A stretch of DNA of 64,000 nucleotides from Rotaria sordida (taxonomy: Eukaryota > Rotifera > Eurotatoria > Philodinida > Philodinidae), in the NCBI GenBank assembly GCA_905250125.1, contig CAJNOL010000354.1, positions 1 through 64,000 on the forward strand. The letters are read 5' to 3'. This document shows, one piece after another, positions 56,614 through 64,000 of this stretch. Positions within the stretch are counted from its first letter, which is position 1; every line of letters starts with the position of its first letter. The position numbers and the translations under genes were made by a program. The notes beneath the pieces are model-generated. The model worked only from the letters and a program-made list of their open reading frames with translations, was not told where the DNA came from and did not search any database.

Positions 56614-58674
56614 ATGTATTCTATCAATATATTTTTTCATCTCGTCTTCGTCTTTGGATTTCTTTCAAATTTTTATGTTCAATCATTTTGTAATATACAT
56701 GATGATGAAATATTGTGTAAACCAACTGAATTTTATCATTATAATTCTTCATCTATCAATAATAATATTATAAGATCAGGTCAAACACTTCATTTAACAA
56801 ATGCTTATTATTCTGGTATTCTTAATGAAAATATAAATAATCTAATTATTGATGATTATCCATATAAAACATTTCCATTACCATTTATTTCATCATTAAC
56901 ACTTCATAATTTACATATTGAACATACATTTTTAAATGCATTTCCAACATGGTTATGTGCATATAATAAAAATTTATCATTTATTGAAATAAATTATTCA
57001 CATATTGAAGAAATATTTGAACATGATTTAAATCTTTGTTTAAATTTATGTACATTACGTATATCAAATTCATATTTAAAACAATTTACAAATTCTTATA
57101 ATATTGAAATATATTTACATTCATTATATCTTAATAATAATAAATTTTTGAAAATATCTAATGAAAATGGTTTAGATTTAAATCAATTTCGTTATTTACG
57201 TATTCTTGATTTATCATACAATCAAATACAAACAATTTCATCCGAAAATTTTAATCAAACATTATCATTAACAACACTTGATTTATCATTTAATAATTTA
57301 GAATATTTTCAATTAAATAATATAAAATATTTAATATTATTAGAAATACTTGATTTAAGAGGTAATAATTATTTACATATAAATGAAAATTGGTATGATT
57401 ATTTACCACATTTAATAAAAATTTATTTTCCATATGCACATTTTTGTTGTAATTATAAAAATAATTTAAAAATATTAAATGAAAAACATATTAAAAAAAC
57501 AAAATTTGATCAAACAATAAATGAATTTATTGATGAAAAAGAAAAACAATATAAAAATGAAAATCAATTAATGTCTGTTTCGTTTCATTCGGATCAAGTT
57601 TGTTTTCCATTACCAGATCATATGACACCGTGTGAATCATTATTTTCATCGAAATTTATTCGTTTTATTTTTTTAATGATTGTATTTATTTCTGTTGCTT
57701 CGAATTTAACTGCATTGATTATTACTTTATTTCGTTTAATAATATCATCATATAATCGATGGTCAATATCAACTGTACTTAGTTCCAATTTAGCATTGGC
57801 TGATTTTATTTCATCAATTTATCTTGTTCTTGTTGGTATAATGGATATACGTTTTAATGAAAATTTTTATATTAAAACTCAATTATGGACTAATTCACAT
57901 TTATGTACATTAGCTGGATTTATTTATATATTTGGAATTCAGTCATCTATATATGCATTAACTTTATTAACATTTGAACGTTTTTATACAATATTATATT
58001 CATTTAAACGTCAAACACCATGGCCACCTAAATTTACTTTAACATTTATTTCATTAGGTTGGTTAATAAGTTTTTTAATTGCATCATTACCATTAATTAA
58101 TATTAATAATTTTCATGCAAATTCATTATGTGTACCATTTCGTATGGAAACTATATTTGATAGATTATATTTATCTTTATTAATTATATTTGATATTTGT
58201 TTTATTGGTATAATTATAACATGTAATGGTCTCATATGTTTTAATTTTAGTAAATCATATGTACATACATTAAATGATGCACGAGCAACATTAAAAATTC
58301 TAACATTAGTTATTGCAATTTGTATAAGTCGAATACCATTAATTATATTTATTTTTCTTACTTTAATTATTCATCCAACTTATTCATATAATATTAATAA
58401 TTATGCTCTTAATTTTACTTATATTAAATTAATTGTACTTTTTTTACAACCATTTAGTTCATGTTTTAATCCATTTATGTATTCATCTTTATCAACATTA
58501 AAATGGATACATACAAGAACTGAATTTGAAAGACCAAGATCAATAAAAGGATCATTTGAATTTTCTCGATTTCGATCAACATCAGTTGTTTTTAATTGTG
58601 GTTATCATCCATTACGTATGATGTCTATTAGTTCACTTGATTATCGACTTTCATCATCACCAAATACTCCTTAA
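56614..58674 (+). CDS. Leucine-rich-repeat G-protein-coupled receptor (LGR / glycoprotein-hormone-receptor type)
   Basis: One uninterrupted frame of 686 codons. Residues 1-25 are a signal peptide (MYSINIFFHLVFVFGFLSNF). The ectodomain (about 60-285) has degenerate leucine-rich repeats, clearest at LRILDLSYNQIQTIS, LTTLDLSFNNLEYF and LEILDLRGNNYLHI. A hinge has FCC near 278 and CESLFSSKFIR before TM1, as in LGRs. The seven-helix part (about 345-625) has NLALADFISSIYLVL in TM2, TFERFYTI (ERF for the usual ERW) after TM3, SRIPLIIFIF in TM6 and NPFMY (NPxxY) in TM7. There is a short Ser-rich tail. The ligand is unknown; the family binds glycoprotein hormones, relaxins or R-spondins. Being intronless among intron-rich genes suggests retroposition or intron loss. 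Only about 5-6 LRRs are recognisable, fewer than in TSHR or LGR5. Confidence 0.9.
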   Translation: MYSINIFFHLVFVFGFLSNFYVQSFCNIHDDEILCKPTEFYHYNSSSINNNIIRSGQTLHLTNAYYSGILNENINNLIIDDYPYKTFPLPFISSLTLHNLHIEHTFLNAFPTWLCAYNKNLSFIEINYSHIEEIFEHDLNLCLNLCTLRISNSYLKQFTNSYNIEIYLHSLYLNNNKFLKISNENGLDLNQFRYLRILDLSYNQIQTISSENFNQTLSLTTLDLSFNNLEYFQLNNIKYLILLEILDLRGNNYLHINENWYDYLPHLIKIYFPYAHFCCNYKNNLKILNEKHIKKTKFDQTINEFIDEKEKQYKNENQLMSVSFHSDQVCFPLPDHMTPCESLFSSKFIRFIFLMIVFISVASNLTALIITLFRLIISSYNRWSISTVLSSNLALADFISSIYLVLVGIMDIRFNENFYIKTQLWTNSHLCTLAGFIYIFGIQSSIYALTLLTFERFYTILYSFKRQTPWPPKFTLTFISLGWLISFLIASLPLININNFHANSLCVPFRMETIFDRLYLSLLIIFDICFIGIIITCNGLICFNFSKSYVHTLNDARATLKILTLVIAICISRIPLIIFIFLTLIIHPTYSYNINNYALNFTYIKLIVLFLQPFSSCFNPFMYSSLSTLKWIHTRTEFERPRSIKGSFEFSRFRSTSVVFNCGYHPLRMMSISSLDYRLSSSPNTP

Positions 58675-61247
58675 ATTAAATACTTAAATAAACAAAAAAA
58701 AAAAGACAACCATGTCAAAATTTCGTTTTTTTTCTTTTTAATCATTCTCTTATGTTTCTAATTATTCATATCTTTGTTGTTTTGTTTGTCTCTACAAAAT
58801 AAAGAATCATCATCCTACATCAAGCTTTCAATGATTACATTTCGAAAGACTTTAAAGGTACTCTCATGATGATAAACTCGAAATTCGAGAATAAGATTGA
58901 ATAAATGCAAGTACAGTGTGTACCAAAATTATTCAATAAAGATTTATTTTCAATTTTGTTTCACTGCCGTAAACTTTAAAGGGTTTGTGCGGCTAACGGT
59001 TGCCCAGCATTATTGAAGTTGAGAGTTGCAATTCTTATTCTGAGCACAACTAATTGTGTTCAATTCAAATTTTCAAATAGGTTTTTGTACATTCTGCGAC
59101 GATCTGTCTGGTTTATCTTGAAAGATTTTGAGAAGGAACAGTAGTTGCCAGCTAAAATGAAGCATTTTTGTGCAAAAATCGCTTAAAAATTCACTTTTGT
59201 CTCTTATCATATCTCGATCAGTGTCTTGACTCTTATAAAAAATGAAGATGTTACTAGTGATTTTGATGCTAGATCTACAGTTTGGCACGAACAGATCATC
59301 TCTTGTTTTTTATGAAGATTGTGAGAATAGCGTTGTTAGTGAGTTCTATAAAGCTGAGTGAGTGCGTTACCTGCGGACAAGCCGTAAAAAGAATTTAAAT
59401 AGTGATTGGAATAGAAAAAATGATTTTCAACAAGAATATAAAGAAATAAAAATTATTATCAGATTTGCAAAGGTGGTGATCTGAGAAAACCAAAATCCTA
59501 GAGTGAGTATATTATAATTTTGTTCGGATCCTATCAAACGATAGAATTAATAGTCCTCTATAATATGAGACATCGCCGAATTTTTTTCAGCGTTTTTTGG
59601 CTGAGATACAGCAATTTGATTGGAGGTAAAAAATGGTTCTTCAATAGGAAATCGGAAAAACGACTTTAGGAGCTTTCATAAGACTACTAATAAACGACGT
59701 AGAGAACTCGAAGGCATCTCATTTTTAAGAGAATTGTTTGCTCTATCATTCTATGTAGTCTAAGCAAAATTATATTTATCCGATCTAGATACGAAAAAAC
59801 TGACCTTTTAGTTTTCTGAAGTTTCCATCTTTGAGAACCTGATATCAATTTGTATTTCTTTGGGAAACAATTTTCCCTATTTGAATTCTTTCTAGCGCTT
59901 ATGGAAGCGGAAAAAAATTGAAAATATACTCTGTTCAATAATCTATATGCATAACAGTCAATGTTCATTTGAGTTGACTTGTAGGTGAATGACGAAGCAT
60001 CGTACAAAAGAGATAATCTCTGATAATATTAAAAGAGTTGATAAGTGCAATATGTCAATGAACAATAGTAATTCAAAGAGTGCATCTACTGACTATGTCA
60101 AAAAATGTCACAGAGAAATTAAGAGTCTGGAATTTAAGCAAATGCTAATATTCTAAATAATATATTAGAGAGTATTTATTTTTTATGAAAAGAATAAAAT
60201 GAGAAAAATGAATATACAATTGTCTTAGAATAATAAAATAAAAGTTATAATAGCCCTGTAAACACCAGAGTACACAATTCAGTAAGTGTTTTTTTCAGAG
60301 TTTCTTAACTGCTGAATAACTCATGAACGCAAGAAAGATGTCAAGGTGCGACAATGTAGTTTTGTCAATTGATGTCAAATACATGTATATGAAAGAGGGA
60401 AAAAATGCAAAATAAACTAAATGATTTGAGAATTAGGATGAATGTGAAATATTCTTGACAATATTTAACCGATGAATATTTTCCCTCTATATCTTAATTA
60501 TTATATTTTTACATGATTATGACGAACATCAATCATAAAAGATATGATAGAATGAACGATCTTTCGTTCTTCACCCCTATCTTCCTTTTAATTTCATTTT
60601 ATAGATAGAGTAGAGTCAGAATTATATTTTGATAAAAATAAAAAATCTTCATTGCTCTTCAGTCAGAAGTTATAAATATTTTATGATAAATGAAATGAAT
60701 CGTTTATATTTCACAAAGCATCTTGGAAAAGAGACTTCAATTTGTTGAATGATCTGCGTTCACTCATAACAATGACTATACAAATTTAAAAGTCTTTAGC
60801 TATCATGGTCGAGCAATGATACTCAATCGATTAAGTGTTTAACGACTTGATTGAAAAATAAACAAATATAAAATTCTTCAATTTCTATTCACAATAATAA
60901 TTTGAATTATTAAAAATCAAAATCATGGTAGAGCTATTTGTATAATTACCAACAAAAGCAATCTTCTATTTAATGAGAACATTCAATTCTCTCGAAGTTC
61001 ACATTTATCGGAACAAAATCAACCGTTATTTTTCTTAGTTCTTCCTATCGAACAACAATAATATTGTTGCAGTTTTTATTGTATTTTTAATTCAATATTA
61101 AACTATTCTTCTTTTCTTTTGTAATAAATGAATATCAAGTTATTTGAATTTCTATACATATAGCACTTATTTATTCTTCTGTGGATTATATTTAGAAATA
61201 GTAACGAATAAAATATAAGACAAAAAAAAGTCATTTCATTTTTGTTC
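58675..61247. other. Convergent intergenic region between the GPCR (+) and GCH1 (-)
   Basis: 2.6 kb. ATAAAGAATC near 58799 may belong to the GPCR 3' end. A mariner-like element covers about 58914-59958. The remaining 1.3 kb has no supported exon. Confidence 0.4.
58914..59958. mobile_element. Eroded Tc1/mariner-like miniature element
   Basis: The left end CAGTGTGTACCAAAATTATT follows a TA and continues CAATAAAGATTTATTTTCAA. The reverse complement of the right end (ACTGTTATGCATATAGATTA) continues TTGAACAGAGTATATTTTCA. Interior words such as AGAATTGTTTGCTCTATCAT and TCTATGTAGTCTAAGCAAAA resemble the element at 35951 (GAATCATTCTCTCTCTATCA). No transposase. Confidence 0.5.
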
Positions 61248-63531
61248 TTAATAAAATGGAGCAATACGACCAAGTGATAAAAATTCTTCGCGTGATTTTG
61301 GATCTTCACGAAAAACACCAAGCATTGCTGATGTTGTTGTACGTGAATTTACTTTTTCAGCACCTCGCATAACCATACACATATGACTAAAGAAATAAAA
61401 AAAACAAACAATGCATGATTTTCTTTTTTTGTTTAGATACCTACATGCATTCAATAACAACAGCCACACCTCTCGGTTGAATAGCTTCAGCAATAGCTTC
61501 TGCGATTTGTCGTGTTAAACGTTCTTGTACTATAATATAAATGATATTCAACAAAAAACAAATAGATTGTTTTTTATATACTTCTTACAAACCTTGTAAA
61601 CGTCGACTAAATACTTCGACAATTCTAATAAAAAATTTAAATTTGTATACGAAAATAAATATTTTTCAATACCTTGCTACTTTACTTAAGCCAAGTACTC
61701 GTTTATTAGGTAAATAACCAACAGATACTTTACCGAAAAAAGGTACCCTAAAAATAAAAAGAGTAAGCCTTGCATTTGACTAAATAAAATTTTAAATCAT
61801 ACATATGATGTTCACATAATGAATAAATGTCAATTCCTTTTACGACAACCATATTTTCACATTCTTCATCAAATATAGCATCACTAACAACATCTCGAAT
61901 TGATTGTTCATAACCTTTTGTAAAAAAAACCAATGCCTATAGAAACCAAAAGAAAGTTTTTATTAATTGATGAAATATTTCCGAAGAAAATTAATCAATT
62001 AAATTATTGTTGATTATTACAAATCAACTAATTGAAATTTCAGTTTTCTTTACTTTCATCGATTTACTTAAAAGTAAAATCCATCGGGTGAGTGCTGGAT
62101 CCAGTTCCGAAAATTTTGGACTCAACGGATTCTACTTATCAGGAAGTATTTCTAAGCATCAAATTACTTTTGAATCGAGACTATGTACATCATGTAGGTT
62201 CTAATGAGCTATGATTATCCTGAAAAGAGTTCGAGCTAATAGCTGATTACAGCCGAGATACTGTTGTCCCCTTAGGAACACTAGGAAAGCTGGGTTTCGA
62301 ATTCCGACTTGAAACTTTACGCAAAGACAGGTCTTAACGAGAGTAGTTTATTTTGAAAGTTTCATATCTTTTCATTGTTTCTATCCTAAGACATGGTTAT
62401 AGTAAAAGCATGTTTTTTCATGCTGCTCATATACAACGGCAAATTTCGATGTTCTTATTTCAAAATAGGTGCAATCACAAAATCTGGAAACTTTTATAAT
62501 ACGCTATTTTCGTTAAGACCTGTCTTTGCGTAAAGTTTCAAGTCGGAATTTGAAACTCAGTTTTCCTCGTGTTTCTGAGGGAGGGCCACGGCATTCTGAT
62601 AAAAACTATAATATCTCGTCACTAATGAGCTATTAGCGCGAACTCTTTTCAGGATATTCATAGCTTGCTAGAACCTACGTGATGTACATAATCCCGACTC
62701 AAAAGTGATTTGCCACTTAGAAATGTTTCCTCATTAGTTTGTAGAATTCAAATTTTGTAATGATTAGGAACACATATTTTGTATGAATAAAAATATGTAT
62801 AGAAGTTAATGTTTCTACTAAAAACAAAATTGTTATTATTTCCGAGAGAGGAAAATAAATCGACCGTTTATCCTTAAAAAAATATTAACAATAGCTTTAC
62901 GTTTGATTACTTATTCACAATTATAACAGACATTTTTATTATTATATAAATGTAAAGAGATTGAATAAACTAATTTGAATATGCACAGTAAGATCTCTCA
63001 AAAGAAAATGAAATCTACGTACTTCAGCAGCACGTTTTGGTGTTTTAAGAAGTCCTATGAAAAATGAAAAGTTGAAATTCTAATGCATCTAACCGAAAAA
63101 ATTTTACCCTGTCGTGATGGATCTTCTCCAATACTCTCTAAAATCACTTCATAATTTTGGCTTATTGTTTGAATACGCTGATCACGTATGAATGTTGTAT
63201 CATCTTTACGTAATGCGTTTTCATCAAGTACACTGTTTTGCCGATTTGCATATGCATTTCGACCATTATCACCATTTTCATTTATTGGTACTGGAGCTGG
63301 TTTAATTAGATGTATCATTGAATTTGTTGCATCGTCTAAAGATTAAAATCAAAATTAAAAAAAAATCGAATGATATGTTTTATATATGTATAAAAACTAG
63401 AATTTTTTACGTGATAATTCTTGATAACATTTCCGTGTTGTTACTGATTTAGATAAAGAAGGTGAAAAAAACAAATAATCTTTGGTAGTTGGAAAATCAA
63501 TAAATATATCGTCGTTTGACTGTAATGTCAT
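61248..63531 (-). CDS. GCH1: GTP cyclohydrolase I
   Basis: Eight exons (63531-63411, 63335-63108, 63054-63023, 61936-61803, 61747-61673, 61624-61593, 61529-61445, 61386-61248) give 281 residues. The enzyme converts GTP to 7,8-dihydroneopterin triphosphate, the first step of tetrahydrobiopterin synthesis in animals, and works as a cytosolic decamer. Zinc ligands are visible in [19 protein letters not shown] (Cys about 168, His about 171) and IHMCMVMRG (Cys about 239). Other family blocks are [40 protein letters not shown] and [21 protein letters not shown]. The C-terminus carries GRIAPFY beyond the usual end. The N-terminal 100 residues are variable, as in other animals. Intron 3 is 1086 nt because of a palindromic insertion. 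An alternative first exon is likely at 63913-63940. Confidence 0.97.
62128..62749. mobile_element. Palindromic element in GCH1 intron 3
   Basis: Left arm 62128-62340 and right arm 62511-62749 are imperfect reverse complements. Pairs include GATTCTAC with GTAGAATTC, TTTCTAAGCATCAAATTACT with AGTGATTTGCCACTTAGAAA, ATGTACATCATGTAGGTTCT with AGAACCTACGTGATGTACAT, CCTGAAAAGAGTTCGAGCTA with TAGCGCGAACTCTTTTCAGG, and CTTGAAACTTTACGCAAAGA with TCTTTGCGTAAAGTTTCAAG. The loop is about 170 bp, with no coding frame. It is transcribed as part of the GCH1 pre-mRNA. Confidence 0.88.
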
Positions 63532-63912
63532 TTAGTTCATAGATATTTGGCTGAACTATTATAGTCTGCTGTTACTTTTCTAACGATCTCATTTATCACA
63601 GTTGCTTTTCATTCTCTATTTTCTTTGACATTTTTGTTTTATTCTTTTTTGTTTTCTCTCTCTCTCTCCCTGTCGATTTTGTTTCCTTCAATGATTTTCC
63701 TTAGAACAATAAAAACGGAAACCGTGATGATAATAAGATAAATTGAAAACTGTCAGTAGACGATGCCAACAAGCCTTATAGTGACTGTTAAAACATTAAA
63801 ATTTATGTTCTCTCTTCTCCCCTTTTTCTTTTGTTTATCAATAGACAAGTATATGAAAATAATCGTCATACACAATGAAAAATCATAATCATTTTAATAA
63901 AACATAGCATAC

Positions 63913-63940
63913 CAGAATCAATACCTTCATTGGAATACAT
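63913..63940 (-). CDS. GCH1: Probable alternative first coding exon of GCH1
   Basis: The minus strand reads ATG then codons for YSNEGIDS and one extra base (MYSNEGIDS-G), followed by a good donor gtatgc. It leaves one base, the same phase as the main first exon (63531-63411), so it would splice in frame to the exon starting [12 protein letters not shown] at 63335. Alternative 5' exons giving different N-termini are known for the Drosophila GTP cyclohydrolase gene Punch. Short length keeps confidence moderate. Confidence 0.45.
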
Positions 63941-64000
63941 TGTACTATTAGTGTGGACAATGCTATGGTATTTTTTTTCAATAAAAATAATAATAATAAT

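Overview
This is a eukaryotic window: AT-rich, intron-rich metazoan DNA. Most introns are about 45-120 nt, with GT...AG ends and T-rich acceptors, and coding exons strongly prefer A/T at third codon positions. The gene set is animal: an alpha-type nicotinic acetylcholine receptor subunit, the exon-junction protein CASC3, ciliary/sperm SPATA4, C1QBP/p32, p23, an Sp6-9 zinc-finger factor, an LGR-type GPCR, GTP cyclohydrolase I and a nuclear receptor with two DNA-binding domains. A bacterial-looking SGNH hydrolase that has acquired introns, together with the compact AT-rich introns, makes a rotifer (possibly bdelloid) my best guess. That is inference and needs a phylogenetic check.

Layout. 1-1994 (-): 5' half of an unrecognised gene that runs off the window. 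4178-6635 (-): nicotinic receptor subunit, 11 exons. 8850-11257 (-): CASC3, divergent from 11549-13565 (+) SPATA4. 15259-16107 (+): SGNH hydrolase, convergent with 16240-16587 (-), a small unknown protein. 17300-20302: decayed relatives of that small protein around a 1.4-kb foldback element. 26876-28642 (-): C1QBP, divergent from 28925-30900 (+) p23. 34056-38012 (-): predicted one-pass membrane protein with a C-terminal SAM domain. 41044-42479 and 43861-44241 (+): two bZIP factors. 44994-47619 (+): two-DBD nuclear receptor. 53809-56287 (+): Sp6-9 factor. 56614-58674 (+): intronless LRR-GPCR. 61248-63531 (-): GTP cyclohydrolase I, with a likely alternative first exon at 63913-63940.

The non-genic part is unusually rich in non-autonomous inverted-repeat DNA. 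There are three hAT-like elements with 8-bp target duplications, Tc1/mariner-like miniature elements, and several long imperfect palindromes. Nearly every long intron (CASC3, SPATA4, p23, the SAM gene, GCH1) holds one of these, while the other introns are tiny, so insertion explains intron length here.

There is no operon-like logic. Two head-to-head pairs (CASC3/SPATA4 and C1QBP/p23) have only about 280-290 bp between start codons and may share bidirectional promoters. Four regulators of transcription lie within about 15 kb (bZIP, bZIP, nuclear receptor, Sp factor), each with long non-coding flanks.

Observations most worth a second look: a non-AG acceptor in the nicotinic receptor gene; the local family of small beta-rich proteins with decaying paralogs; the SAM/membrane-anchor combination; overlapping reading frames at the 5' end of the bZIP gene; the alternative first exon of GCH1; and the intron-resident palindromes.
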